The notes beneath the pieces were generated by a model. It searched no databases. It had not been told where the DNA came from and was given only the letters and a program-made list of their open reading frames with translations. 64,000 bases of DNA from Streptomyces sp. L2. Lineage in GTDB: Bacteria; Actinomycetota; Actinomycetes; Streptomycetales; Streptomycetaceae. The translations under genes were made by a program, and so were the position numbers. Numbering within the stretch: the first letter of the stretch is position 1; the number at the start of each line of letters is the position of its first letter. The stretch spans positions 5,580,001 through 5,644,000 of the forward strand of contig NZ_QBDT01000001.1 in the NCBI RefSeq assembly GCF_004124325.1. The letters run 5' to 3'. Shown here one piece after another: positions 18,530-27,169 of this stretch.

Positions 18530-19687
18530 ATGAGGCAGGAGATCAGCGTCCACGGCACGGTCGCCGAGGGCTTCGAGGCGGTGCGCGAGGAGTTCGCCGC
18601 GTTCGTCGCCTCCGAACAGAGCGACTACGAGGGCCAGTTGTGCGCGTACGTCCACGGCCGGCGGGTCGTCGACCTGTGGGCCGGCGAGGGTGCGGACGCG
18701 GACTCGCTGTACGGCGTGTTCTCGTCCACGAAGGGCGCCGCCCACCTCGTCGTGGCCCTGCTGGTGCAGGACGGCACCCTGGAGCTGGACCGCAAGGTCA
18801 CCTACTACTGGCCCGAGTTCGCGGCCGAGGGCAAGGGCGCGCTGACCCTGCGCGACCTGCTGGCACACCGCGCGGGCCTGATCGGCACGGACACCGGGTT
18901 CACCCTGGCCGAACTGGCCGACGACCGCGCGATGGCCGAACGCCTCGCGGACCAGCGGCCGTTCTGGCGACCGGGCACGGCGTTCGGCTGCCACGCCCTG
19001 GTCCTCGGCGCGCTGACCGGCGAGGTCGTCCGCCGCGCGACGGGCCGTACGCTCCAGGAGGTGTACGAGGAGCGGATCCGCGCCCCCTACGGCCTGGACC
19101 TCCACCTCGGCCTGCCGGCCAGGTCGGACCACCGCTACCGCGGCGTGCGGCCCATGCGGCCGACCCCCGTACAGCGGGCGGCACTGGACGCGCTGCCGTC
19201 AGGCCCGCACACGCTCACGTCGATCGCCCTCAACGGGCACACGGCCGACCCGACCGACCTGGCGAACCTGCCCAACGAGCCGCTGATCCGCGCCAAGGGC
19301 CCGGCCTCGTTCGGCGCGGTCGCCTCGGCGCGGGGTCTCGCCGGGATGTACGCGGCGATGATCAGCGAGGTCGACGGGCAGGCGCCCCTGCTCAAGCAGG
19401 ACACGGTCGCCGAGTTCGGCCAGCCGCACTCCGTGGGATACGACCTGGTGGCCCGCGCCCACAGGTCGTACGGCCTCGGCTTCCAGGCCACCTCCGACAC
19501 CTGGTATCCGTTCCTCGGCGCCGGCACGATCGGCCACAGCGGCGCCTCCGGCTCCCAGTCCTTCGCCGACCCCCACACCGGCCTCACCTACGCCTACACC
19601 CGCCGCACCTGCGCCCACCCCCTGGGCCCGGCCCCGGAAAACGCCCGCCTGGCAGAGGTGCTGCACAAGGCAACACTGGCCAGTTGA
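18530..19687 (+). CDS. serine hydrolase, class C beta-lactamase / esterase EstB type
   Basis: 385 residues from an ATG preceded by GAGGAGAG. The SxxK nucleophile motif is SSTK at 65-68 (VFSSTKGA), followed by LTLRDLLAHRAGL, the conserved strand of the family. No signal peptide is visible, so the protein is probably intracellular. Members are esterases or D-amino peptidases more often than true beta-lactamases. It is monocistronic: an SCO2400-like gene lies 85 bp upstream and a palindromic element follows the stop. Confidence 0.9.
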   Translation: MRQEISVHGTVAEGFEAVREEFAAFVASEQSDYEGQLCAYVHGRRVVDLWAGEGADADSLYGVFSSTKGAAHLVVALLVQDGTLELDRKVTYYWPEFAAEGKGALTLRDLLAHRAGLIGTDTGFTLAELADDRAMAERLADQRPFWRPGTAFGCHALVLGALTGEVVRRATGRTLQEVYEERIRAPYGLDLHLGLPARSDHRYRGVRPMRPTPVQRAALDALPSGPHTLTSIALNGHTADPTDLANLPNEPLIRAKGPASFGAVASARGLAGMYAAMISEVDGQAPLLKQDTVAEFGQPHSVGYDLVARAHRSYGLGFQATSDTWYPFLGAGTIGHSGASGSQSFADPHTGLTYAYTRRTCAHPLGPAPENARLAEVLHKATLAS

Positions 19688-19689
19688 AA

Positions 19690-19760
19690 CGCCCCAACGG
19701 GGCGCGGGGCTGTATCGATGTGCGGCTCCGCCGCGTGGGCGCGACAAGCCACAACCCACC
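19690..19760 (+). repeat. dispersed palindromic element, long form
   Basis: GCCCCAACGGGGCGCGGGGCTG hairpin segment, a TATCGAT core and the GCGGCTCCGCCGC palindrome, immediately after the serine hydrolase stop. It sits between convergent genes (the stop of ohr is at 19823) and could terminate both. Confidence 0.9.
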
Positions 19761-19822
19761 CGCGCCCGAAACTCAACAGAACCCGGCAGCCGCTCCCGAC
19801 CTCAGACCAGCGTCACCGTGCT

Positions 19823-20242
19823 TCAGACGAGCGTCACCGTGATGTTGCCCCGAGTCGCCTTGGAGTACGGGCACACCTGGTGAGCCTTCTCCACCAGCTC
19901 CCGAGCCACCGCAGCGTCCACCTTCGGGATGCTCGCCGAGATCTCCACGATGATCCCGAACCCCTCCTCGTTCTTGCCGATCCCGACCTTCGCCGTCACG
20001 GTCGACCCGGAGACATCCGCCCCCTCCTGCCGGGCGACGACACCGAGCGCGCCCTGGAAGCACGCGCTGTACCCCGCCGCGAACAGCTGCTCGGGGTTGG
20101 TGCCGGCGCCGTTGCCGCCCATCTCCTTGGGCGGGTTGACGACGACGTCGAGCTTGCCGTCGTCGGTGGCGACCCGCCCGTCGCGGCCGTTCTCGGCGGT
20201 GGCGACGGCGGTGTACAGGACGTCGGACTGCTGAATGGGCAT
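19823..20242 (-). CDS. ohr: organic hydroperoxide resistance protein Ohr
   Basis: 139 residues with the OsmC/Ohr fold. The two catalytic cysteines are Cys61 in AAGYSACFQGAL and Cys124 in AHQVCPYSKATRGN, the exact Ohr arrangement. It reduces organic and fatty-acid hydroperoxides using lipoylated proteins as donor. SD AGGAGG lies ten bases before the ATG. The usual Ohr regulator OhrR is a MarR protein with an N-terminal Cys. The MarR gene at 21482 lacks such a Cys and is separated by an oxidoreductase gene, so linkage to Ohr is doubtful. The 118 bp upstream hold nothing else obvious. Confidence 0.95.
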   Translation of the reverse strand: MPIQQSDVLYTAVATAENGRDGRVATDDGKLDVVVNPPKEMGGNGAGTNPEQLFAAGYSACFQGALGVVARQEGADVSGSTVTAKVGIGKNEEGFGIIVEISASIPKVDAAVARELVEKAHQVCPYSKATRGNITVTLV

Positions 20243-20360
20243 GCGGTTTCTTCCTCCTAGGTCCGCCGCGACTCGCGCCCACGATCGGCGACGGATTTCG
20301 GAAAGAAGTTACCGCATGCCGGAAACGACGCGGAAGCCCCTGCCGGCATCCGGACCGGGA

Positions 20361-21362
20361 TCACAGCTTGACGATCATCTTCCCGGTGTTGTCGCCGCGC
20401 AGGACCCCGAGGAACGCCTCCAGGTTGTTCTCGATGCCCTCGACGACCGTCTCGCGGTACTTCAGCGCGCCCGAGGCGACCCACGGCCCGACCTCCTGGA
20501 CGAACTGGGGCTGCAGGTCGTAGTGGTCGCCGACCAGGAAGCCCTCGATGCGGCCACGGGTCTGGATGAGCCGGGCGAGGTTGCGCGGGCCGGGGGCCGG
20601 CTCGGTGTTGTTGTAGACCGAGATCATGCCGCAGACCGCGATCCGGCCGCCCTGGTTGAGCGAGCCGATGGCCGCCTCCAGGTGGTCCCCGCCGACGTTG
20701 TCGAAGTAGACGTCGACGCCGTCGGGAGCGGCGGCGCGCAGCTGCTCGCTCACCGGCCCGTTCTTGTAGTTGAACGCGGCGTCGAAGCCGTACTCCTCGA
20801 CCAGCAGCTTCACCTTCTCGTCGGAGCCGGCCGAGCCGATCACCCGCGAGGCGCCCTTGAGCTTGGCGATCTGCCCCACCTGGCTGCCCACGGCGCCGGC
20901 CGCGCCGGACACGAACACGGTGTCGCCCTCCTTGAAGGAGGCGGTGCGCAGCAGGCCCGCGTACGCGGTCAGACCGGTCATGCCGAGCACGCTGAGGTAC
21001 GTCGACAGGGGGGCGGCACCGGCGTCGACCTTGACGGCGTGCTGCGCGTCGAAGGCCGCGTACTCGCGCCAGCCGAAGAAGTGCAGCACGTGGTCGCCGA
21101 CGGAGATCCCCTCGGCGTTGGAGGCGACGACCTCACCGACCGCACCGCCCTGCATGACCTTGCCCAGCTCGAAGGGGGCGGCATACGACTTCGCGGCCGA
21201 CATCCTGCCGCGCATGTACGGGTCCACGGACAGGAACAGGTTCCGCACCAGCACCTGGCCCTCGCCCGGGGTCGGCACGGGTGTCTCGACGAGTGCGAAG
21301 TCCTCGGGCTTGGGCCAGCCGACGGGACGGTTCAGCAGGTGCCACTCGCGGTTGATCATCAT
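20361..21362 (-). CDS. NADP-dependent oxidoreductase (MDR family, prostaglandin/alkenal reductase-like)
   Basis: 333 residues without zinc ligands. Segments SVDPYMRGRM, MQGGAVGEVV, GAAGAVGSQVGQIAK and YFDNVGG are diagnostic of the leukotriene-B4 dehydrogenase/alkenal double-bond reductase subfamily (for example YncB/CurA). It should reduce activated double bonds or quinone-like compounds with NADPH. Two adjacent ATG codons (21362 and 21359) follow GAGAGGAACG and either may be used. It is transcribed divergently from the MarR gene, with a perfect inverted repeat between them, so it is very likely MarR-controlled. Confidence 0.92.
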   Translation of the reverse strand: MMINREWHLLNRPVGWPKPEDFALVETPVPTPGEGQVLVRNLFLSVDPYMRGRMSAAKSYAAPFELGKVMQGGAVGEVVASNAEGISVGDHVLHFFGWREYAAFDAQHAVKVDAGAAPLSTYLSVLGMTGLTAYAGLLRTASFKEGDTVFVSGAAGAVGSQVGQIAKLKGASRVIGSAGSDEKVKLLVEEYGFDAAFNYKNGPVSEQLRAAAPDGVDVYFDNVGGDHLEAAIGSLNQGGRIAVCGMISVYNNTEPAPGPRNLARLIQTRGRIEGFLVGDHYDLQPQFVQEVGPWVASGALKYRETVVEGIENNLEAFLGVLRGDNTGKMIVKL

Positions 21363-21414
21363 CGTTCCTCTCTGGTGGTTCAGGTGGTTCTCTCAGGTGG
21401 TTACGTCAAATTAC

Positions 21415-21427
21415 TTCAGTAACTGAA
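21415..21427. promoter_or_regulatory. inverted repeat TTCAGT-A-ACTGAA, probable MarR operator
   Basis: A perfect 6+1+6 palindrome in an AT-rich pocket (21395-21470) between the divergent reductase and MarR genes. Size and placement fit a MarR dimer site controlling both directions. Confidence 0.75.
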
Positions 21428-21481
21428 ACAACAGTGCATCTGAATATTTCATGTTGTCAAGTAAAGAGGTATCCTGGAGGC

Positions 21482-21916
21482 ATGGCCACACCGCACATCG
21501 CCCGCCCCGACCAGCTGACCGTCGAGGTCGTCGAACTGATCGCCGAGGTCGTGGCCCGCTACCACGCGGACTACGACGAGGCCGCCGCCGTCCACGCCCT
21601 CACCGGCGCCCAGGCCAAGCTGCTCAGCCTGCTGTCCCTTGAGCCGCTGCCCATGCGCAAGCTCGCCCAGAAGCTCAAGTGCGAGCCGTCGAACGTCACC
21701 GGCATAGTGGACCGCCTGGAGTCCCGGGGCCTGGTCGAGCGCCGCCCCGACCCGGCCGACCGCCGGGTCAAGCTCGCCGCCGCCACCGAGGACGGTGTCC
21801 GCGTCGTCCGGGAACTGCGCGACGGGCTCCGCTTCGCCCACGCACCGCTGGCCGGCCTCTCCGACGAGGAGCGGCTGTCCCTGCGCGACCTGCTGCGCCG
21901 CATGCTGGAATCCTGA
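21482..21916 (+). CDS. MarR-family regulator
   Basis: 144 residues. The winged helix is clear: MRKLAQKLKCEPSNVTGIVDRLESRGLVERRPDPADRRVKL, with the DxR wing motif. The only Cys is in the recognition region (LKCEPSN), so no OhrR-type redox sensing is suggested. The start is ambiguous in mechanism: GGAGG is only one base before the ATG, while TATCCT ends seven bases before it, so a leaderless transcript is more plausible. An upstream GTG at 21434 would add 16 residues and run through the operator region. The likely targets are the divergent reductase and itself. Confidence 0.9.
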   Translation: MATPHIARPDQLTVEVVELIAEVVARYHADYDEAAAVHALTGAQAKLLSLLSLEPLPMRKLAQKLKCEPSNVTGIVDRLESRGLVERRPDPADRRVKLAAATEDGVRVVRELRDGLRFAHAPLAGLSDEERLSLRDLLRRMLES

Positions 21917-21936
21917 GGCTGGGTAAAGTCCTCCCC

Positions 21937-22761
21937 ATGCGCGATCTCGGGGTGGGTTTCCGGTACCTGGTGGAGGGCCAGCGCTGGGTCGGCCGGCACG
22001 GCCGGAGCTACGGCTTCGGGCTGCTGCCCGGCCTGATCACCCTGGTCCTCTACGCGGCGGCCCTGGTCGCCCTCGCGGTGTGGGGCGAGGACGCCGTCGC
22101 CTGGGCGACCCCCTTCGCCGACGACTGGACGAGCCCCTGGCAGGGCCTGTTCCGCGGCTTCCTCACCGCCGTCCTCTTCGCCCTCGGCCTGCTCCTGGCC
22201 GTGCTCACCTTCACCGCCGTCACCCTGCTGATCGGCCAGCCCTTCTACGAGAACCTCTCCGAGAAGGTCGACGAGGACGTCTCGCCCGACGGCACCGCGC
22301 CCCGCTCCGGCCTGCCCCTCTGGCGAGAGCTGTGGATCTCCGCGCGCGACAGCCTGCGCATCGTGCTCCGCGCCGTCCTGTGGGGCGTGCTGCTGTTCGC
22401 CCTCGGCTTCCTGCCCGTCGTCGGCCAGACCGTCGTACCGGTGATCGGCTTCTTCGTCACCGGCTTCTTCCTCACCGAGGAACTCGCCGCTGTGGCCCTC
22501 CAGCGCCGAGGCGTCGAACTCCGCGCCCGCCTCACCCTGCTCCGCTCCCGCAAGACCCTCGTCTGGGGCTTCGGCACCCCGCTCGGCCTGGCCTTCCTGG
22601 TCCCGTTCGTCGCGGTGTTCCTGATGCCGGGCGCGGTCGCCGGCGCCACCCTGCTCGCCCGCGACCTGCTGGGCGAGGAGACCGCCGGCGCCGAGCCCGA
22701 CCGGGAGGGTGCCGACGAGCCGGTCACCACCGGGGGCACCGACGGGCCGGTCACCCTCTGA
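21937..22761 (+). CDS. EI24-domain membrane protein
   Basis: 274 residues with four to six hydrophobic helices (LLPGLITLVLYAAALVALAVW, FLTAVLFALGLLLAVLTF, VLWGVLLFALGFLPVVGQTV, TPLGLAFLVPFVAVFLMPGA). The GQPFYENLSEKVDE and EELAAVALQRRGVELR regions are typical of the CysZ/EI24 family. CysZ in E. coli is a sulfate permease, but actinobacterial members have not been assigned a substrate. It starts 20 bp after the MarR stop and may be cotranscribed. The acidic Glu/Asp/Thr tail is low complexity. Confidence 0.88.
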   Translation: MRDLGVGFRYLVEGQRWVGRHGRSYGFGLLPGLITLVLYAAALVALAVWGEDAVAWATPFADDWTSPWQGLFRGFLTAVLFALGLLLAVLTFTAVTLLIGQPFYENLSEKVDEDVSPDGTAPRSGLPLWRELWISARDSLRIVLRAVLWGVLLFALGFLPVVGQTVVPVIGFFVTGFFLTEELAAVALQRRGVELRARLTLLRSRKTLVWGFGTPLGLAFLVPFVAVFLMPGAVAGATLLARDLLGEETAGAEPDREGADEPVTTGGTDGPVTL

Positions 22762-22772
22762 CCTGCGGCCCG

Positions 22773-24038
22773 TCACCCCTCCCCGGCCGCCGTCGCCTCC
22801 GCCGCCACCCGCGCGATCGCCCGCACCTGCTCGACGATGTCCATCCGGTTCCGCACGAACACCGGGTCCGTCACCGACCCCGACGCCGGGTCCGTATTCC
22901 CCGGCCCGAACTCCAGCACCGGCGTGTGGACATGGCCGCCGGGCAGCCGGCCGTGCAGCCCCAGCCGGTCCCGCAGCAGCGTCGCCCGATAGGCGATCTC
23001 GTTGGAGAGGTAGTCGCCGCCGCCCCCGGCCCGCGCCATCGAACCGGGAGTCGGACCGTCCGGCCGTACCACCGGCTCCGTGCCGCCCGCCGGGATCTCG
23101 GTCACCTCCGTGTGGTCGTACACCGGGAAACGGCCCGTGCGCGCGGCCGTGATCGCGCCGTACGGCAGGGTCGTCGTCGTCCACTGGGGCTGCGAGGCCG
23201 GGTCGGCGACCGGCACGGTCTCTGTGCGCGACACGTCGTCGTTGTCGGGGAACCCGCCCCGCCACGCCCCGTTGGTCCGCTCCACGTCGAACCGCCCTAC
23301 CCGCCCCTGGCTCACCGTCGTGAACAGGTCGACCCGCGGCAGGTACGGTCGCAGCGCCCGCTCGACCACCCCGTCCGCGAAGTCCCGCCAGCGCACCGGG
23401 AACACGGCCGTCTCCACCCGCACCGGCCCCCGCGCCGTCTCGATCACCGTGCCGTCCAGCGCGAGCGCGGCCGCCCCCGACGGGTTGGAGATACGGATGT
23501 CCCGGTCCAGGGTGAAGGGATCGAAACCGGTGAGCAGCACCCGCCGCAGGTGCGGCCGGCGGGGGTAGCGGATGTCGGTCTGGCCGCGCGAAGTGCGCTC
23601 CAGCCCGTCGAGCAGCGCTGTCCGCCGGGACTCCGGAAGCCCGAACCGCGGCTCCCACGTCCGCACCTCCCGCGTCATCCCCAACCGCGCCCAGTACAAC
23701 GGCCGGTCGTCGTCCCGGCTCAAGTCCCCGGCCACCGGACCCCGCCCCCGCGCCCGGTCCACGGCCCGCCGCCACAGCGAGGTCCCCTCGCGTACGACGA
23801 CACGGCGGGCCTGCGCATAGGAGCGGGCCTGCTCCAGCGCGCGCGTGAACTCCGGGAGCACGGCGTCGAATCCGGAGCGCCGCAGGATCTCCTGCGGTAC
23901 GGCCCCGTCGAGCCGCTGCTCCTCGACGGTGGGGGAGAGGGGCGCCGCTTCGGCGGCGGACGCTGTCGTCGTGGGTGCCGTCATCCCGGCCAGCAGGGCC
24001 AGACCGAGTACGGCGGTGCGTATACGCAGACCAGTCAA
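22773..24038 (-). CDS. secreted pyroglutamyl-peptidase I homologue with Cys-to-Ser nucleophile change
   Basis: 421 residues. The signal peptide (MTGLRIRTAVLGLALLAGMTAPTTTASA) makes it extracytoplasmic, unlike classical PCP (about 215 residues, cytosolic). The peptidase C15 core starts near residue 166 with VLLTGFDPF...SNPSG. The family Glu is kept (Glu253, FDVERTNG) and so is the active-site His (His371, HVHTP). The block that normally reads YxCN reads DYLSN, so the nucleophile Cys is Ser345. It may therefore be a serine variant, a binding protein or inactive. An extra helical domain of about 130 residues precedes the core. It is convergent with the EI24 gene, 11 bp apart. Confidence 0.82.
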   Translation of the reverse strand: MTGLRIRTAVLGLALLAGMTAPTTTASAAEAAPLSPTVEEQRLDGAVPQEILRRSGFDAVLPEFTRALEQARSYAQARRVVVREGTSLWRRAVDRARGRGPVAGDLSRDDDRPLYWARLGMTREVRTWEPRFGLPESRRTALLDGLERTSRGQTDIRYPRRPHLRRVLLTGFDPFTLDRDIRISNPSGAAALALDGTVIETARGPVRVETAVFPVRWRDFADGVVERALRPYLPRVDLFTTVSQGRVGRFDVERTNGAWRGGFPDNDDVSRTETVPVADPASQPQWTTTTLPYGAITAARTGRFPVYDHTEVTEIPAGGTEPVVRPDGPTPGSMARAGGGGDYLSNEIAYRATLLRDRLGLHGRLPGGHVHTPVLEFGPGNTDPASGSVTDPVFVRNRMDIVEQVRAIARVAAEATAAGEG

Positions 24039-24234
24039 GGGAGTTCGGGTCCTTCCGTCGCTGTGGGGCGCGTGGTGCGGTGGACGCCAGGCAGTATCCC
24101 GTGCCGGCGGCGGACGGACGAGGGCGCGCCCGTTTGTGAAGGCTTCGTACGAACTCGCCGGGGACCGCTCCCACGCAGGCCGCGAGCCCGCCGCGCCGAT
24201 TAACGTCAGTTCCGGGACAAGTCGCCCACGAACA

Positions 24235-24268
24235 GCCCCGGTCCGGGACCTGACCCCTGGACCGGGGC
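24235..24268 (-). terminator. hairpin terminator candidate in a 315-bp gap
   Basis: GCCCCGGTCC (24235-24244) and GGACCGGGGC (24259-24268) are perfect 10-bp arms with a 14-nt loop. It lies 86 bp beyond the stop of the minus-strand epimerase. The rest of the 24039-24353 gap is GC-rich with no gene I can support. Confidence 0.55.
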
Positions 24269-24353
24269 TCGTACCCCCGCCCCCCGACTCCCGCCCCGGC
24301 GGCCGCCGGACTGGCCCTGCCGGCCTTCGGGACCTTCTCGGCGGTGTGAACCG

Positions 24354-25325
24354 TCAGCGCGCCGAGAAGCCGTACACCGTCTCCGAACGGAACACCCGTC
24401 CCGGCCGGAGCACGGTGCCCGGGAAGCCGGGGTGGTGCGGGGAGTCGGGGAAGTGCTGGGTCTCCAGGGCGATGCCGTCGACCGGGGCGAAGGGCGCGGT
24501 CAGGTGGTCGGCGGTGTAGAGCTGGAGGCCCGGCTCGGTCGTCGAAATCGTCAGCGTCCGGCCCGACGCCGGGTCGTGCAGCTCGGCGACCGGCTCCGGA
24601 CTCTCCGTCAGCCCCTTGTCGAGCACGAAGTTGTGGTCGTAGCCGGCGCCGGTCTCCCGGGGCTCACGGAAGTCGAAGCGTGAACCGGTGACGTCCTCCA
24701 GCGCGCCCGTCGGGATCGGGCCGGCGTCGACGGGCGTGTAGCGGGAGGCGGCCAGCCGCAGTTCATGACCGCCCGCGTACCCCGAACCGGCCAGGTTGAA
24801 GTAGCTGTGGCTGGTGAGGTTGATCACCGTCGGCGCGTCCGTCACCGCCTCGTAGGCGATCCGCAGCCCGCCCGACGCGTCCAGCGTGTACGTCGCCGAC
24901 ACCTCCAGACGGCCCGGGAAACCCTCCTCGCCGTGCGGGCTGACCCGGCTCAGCCGGACTCCGTGCGCGACCGGCTCCGCCGCCCACACCCGCTTGTCGA
25001 AGCCCCGCTCCCCGCCGTGCAGCGAGTGGGGACCGCTGTTGGGCACCAGCGCGTACGTGCGGTCGTCCAGCGGGAAGCGGGCGCCCGCGATCCGGTTCGC
25101 GTACCGCCCGACCAGCGCCCCGAAGTACGGCTCCGGGTGCGCGAGATAGCCGTCCAGATCCGCGAACCCCAGCACCACGTTCGCCGGACGGCCGTCCTGG
25201 TCCGGGACCTCGGCGGAGCGCACGATCCCGCCGTACGTCAGCACCTCCACCCGCGTCCCGGCGCGCTGAAGCGTCCAGCGGTGCACCTCGGTACCGTCGG
25301 AAAGTGTGCCGAAAAGTTCACCCAT
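24354..25325 (-). CDS. galM: cytosolic aldose 1-epimerase
   Basis: 323 residues with no signal peptide. Family residues are NRIAGARF (Arg), LHGGERGFDKRVW (His), TSHSYFNLAG (catalytic His) and ALETQHFPDSPHHPG (catalytic Glu). It is clearly paralogous to the exported enzyme at 8772-9932. The two would equilibrate aldose anomers on both sides of the membrane, this one feeding galactokinase-type steps inside. The SGNH lipoprotein gene lies just upstream on the same strand (23 bp), so the two may be cotranscribed. Confidence 0.94.
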   Translation of the reverse strand: MGELFGTLSDGTEVHRWTLQRAGTRVEVLTYGGIVRSAEVPDQDGRPANVVLGFADLDGYLAHPEPYFGALVGRYANRIAGARFPLDDRTYALVPNSGPHSLHGGERGFDKRVWAAEPVAHGVRLSRVSPHGEEGFPGRLEVSATYTLDASGGLRIAYEAVTDAPTVINLTSHSYFNLAGSGYAGGHELRLAASRYTPVDAGPIPTGALEDVTGSRFDFREPRETGAGYDHNFVLDKGLTESPEPVAELHDPASGRTLTISTTEPGLQLYTADHLTAPFAPVDGIALETQHFPDSPHHPGFPGTVLRPGRVFRSETVYGFSAR

Positions 25326-25348
25326 GTGGGAAACCCTAGAGCAGGGTC

Positions 25349-26251
25349 TCACCACTTGGCCGCGGTGATCGTGCGGTACGCGATCGCCGCCAGCCGGGCC
25401 TGGCCGTCCTTGCTCGGGTGGAACCAGTCCCAGTGACTGAGCTGGTCGGTGCTGAACCGGTAGTCGTGGACCGCGTTGTCGTCGAAGCGGCAGTAGCGGT
25501 CCTTGGCGCACACCTCCTGCAGCACCGTGTTGTACGCCTCCACCCGCTGCTGCACCTCGCCCCGGCGCACCGCGGCCGCGCTGGTCAGGTCGTCCGCGTC
25601 GGCCAGCATCGACGGGCAGATGCCCAGCTTCCACACCTCCTTGCCCAGCGGGTTCGTCCGGCCCTCCGACCACAGCCGCTTCAGGTTCGGCACGCTCGCC
25701 ACGTACACCTGCGTCTTCGGCAGCGCCGAACGCAGCGTGTCCATCGCCTCCTGGAAGTCCGCCCGGAAGTCGTCCACCGGGGTCATCGCCGACGCCGACG
25801 AACGGCAGGCGTCGTTCGCGCCCGCCATCACCGTCACCAACTGGGGACCGCGGGTGGCCGCCTGCGCCATCTGCTGGGGCAGATCCGACATCCGCGCCCC
25901 GGTCACCGCGTAGTTCCAGCTGCGCTCGGCCGCGCCCCGCACCCCGAGCAGCCGCACGGCCAGGCTGTCCACCCGCGCGTCGCTGCCCGTCGCCCAGGAC
26001 ACCTCGGGGCAGTCCGACAGGACCGCGCACGCGTCGAAGCCGCGGGTGATGGAGTCACCGACCGCCGCGATGGAGTCCGGGCTGCGGTCCCACACCGGCG
26101 CCGCCTTCCGCGCCGCACGCGACGCGCCGCCGCCCGTGTCCTTCGTACCGGAGGAGCCACCGCCGCCGAACGCGTCACACCCCGCCGTCGCCAGAACGGC
26201 CGTCACCACGACGGCCAGCGCGGCTCGCGCGCGGTCGCTTCGGTTCCGCAT
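25349..26251 (-). CDS. SGNH/GDSL-family hydrolase lipoprotein
   Basis: 300 residues. The N-terminus ends with lipobox ATAGC (about residue 25), followed by a Gly/Ser linker, so it should be a lipid-anchored exported enzyme. SGNH blocks are present: VGDSITRGFDAC (nucleophile Ser), GAND (Asn of block III) and WDWFHPSKDG (Asp and His of block V). Six cysteines in the mature part may form disulfides. Probable esterase or lipase of unknown substrate. The start at 26251 is preceded by GAGGGG and puts the lipobox at the normal distance. Confidence 0.9.
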   Translation of the reverse strand: MRNRSDRARAALAVVVTAVLATAGCDAFGGGGSSGTKDTGGGASRAARKAAPVWDRSPDSIAAVGDSITRGFDACAVLSDCPEVSWATGSDARVDSLAVRLLGVRGAAERSWNYAVTGARMSDLPQQMAQAATRGPQLVTVMAGANDACRSSASAMTPVDDFRADFQEAMDTLRSALPKTQVYVASVPNLKRLWSEGRTNPLGKEVWKLGICPSMLADADDLTSAAAVRRGEVQQRVEAYNTVLQEVCAKDRYCRFDDNAVHDYRFSTDQLSHWDWFHPSKDGQARLAAIAYRTITAAKW

Positions 26252-26507
26252 CCCCTGGTGATCCCCTCGCTCGACGGTCAGTGCTCCCTCCCATAACAAC
26301 GCGCGGGAGTTCCCACACCCGCCCCCTGGAACGGCGCACCCCCGTACAAGCGTCCCCCTGGGTGAATGGCAGAGGTTTCCTGGCACCGGGACCGACGGTA
26401 CGTCACACTCCTCGCGCCCCCGCACGGTAGCCTCGCCATCAACGCGGCCGTCCCACCACTGCCGCCCCGCCAGTCCGCAAGATGTCCCGCTCTGCCCGGA
26501 GGTTCCG

Positions 26508-27002
26508 GTGACGACACGTGGAGTTCTGTACGTGCACTCCGCGCCGCGCGCGCTGTGCCCGCACGTCGAGTGGGCCGTCGCCGGGGTGCTCGGCACGCGC
26601 GTCAACCTCGACTGGATCCGGCAGCCCGCCGCCCCCGGCACCTGGCGCTCCGAGTTCTCCTGGCAGGGTGAGGTCGGCACGGCCTCCAAACTCGCCTCCG
26701 CCCTGCGCGGCTGGCACCTGCTGCGCTTCGAGGTCACCGCCGAGCCCTGCCCCACCGCCGAGGGCGAGCGCTACAGCTGTACCCCCGACCTCGGCATCTT
26801 CCACGCCGTCACCGGCATCCACGGCGACATCCTCATCCCCGAGGACCGCCTCCGCGCCGCCCTGACCCGCTCCCAGCGCGAGGAAACAGACCTCGAAGCC
26901 GACATCGCCAAACTCCTCGGCAAACCCTGGGACGACGAACTGGAACCCTTCCGCTACGCAGGAGAGGGAGCCCCGGTCCGCTGGCTCCACCAGGTGGTCT
27001 GA
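26508..27002 (+). CDS. DUF3145 protein
   Basis: 164 residues from a GTG with GGAGG six bases upstream. The opening MTTRGVLYVHSAPRALCPHVEWAVAGVLG and the WLHQVV end are characteristic of DUF3145, a small actinobacterial family of unknown function. Members recurrently sit beside the fab operon, as here (convergent with fabF). No membrane segments. The gene-order conservation suggests a link to lipid synthesis, but nothing in the sequence proves it. Confidence 0.92.
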   Translation: MTTRGVLYVHSAPRALCPHVEWAVAGVLGTRVNLDWIRQPAAPGTWRSEFSWQGEVGTASKLASALRGWHLLRFEVTAEPCPTAEGERYSCTPDLGIFHAVTGIHGDILIPEDRLRAALTRSQREETDLEADIAKLLGKPWDDELEPFRYAGEGAPVRWLHQVV

Positions 27003-27030
27003 CAGTTCTTGTGAACGCCCTGAAGGGCAG

Positions 27031-27107
27031 CGCCCCCCAAGGGGCGCGGGGCTGTTTCGATATGCGGCTCCGCCGCGTGGGCGCGATCAGCCACAACGCA
27101 CCCGCAC
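27031..27107 (+). repeat. dispersed palindromic element, long form
   Basis: CGCCCCCCAAGGGGCGCGGG hairpin, TTTCGATATGCGGCTCC core, GCGTGGGCGCGATCAGCC end. It lies between the DUF3145 stop and the fab operon terminator. Confidence 0.9.
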
Positions 27108-27121
27108 CAGACAACGGCGAA

Positions 27122-27152
27122 GGCCCGGCCTCCCCTCAAGGGAGACCGGGCC
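27122..27152 (-). terminator. fab operon terminator hairpin
   Basis: GGCCCGG (27122-27128) pairs with CCGGGCC (27146-27152), and CTCCC with GGGAG inside, giving a 12-bp stem with one mismatch and a CTCAA loop. It starts 18 bp past the fabF stop. Confidence 0.8.
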
Positions 27153-27169
27153 ATTCAAGTTCAGGGAAC

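Noticed and set aside
18530..19687. Antibiotic-resistance beta-lactamase
   Set aside because: No signal peptide, and the sequence fits intracellular EstB-type esterases; resistance cannot be claimed.
24039..24353. Small gene in the 315-bp gap
   Set aside because: Frames crossing it run into the antisense of neighbouring genes, have no ribosome site and no recognisable product.
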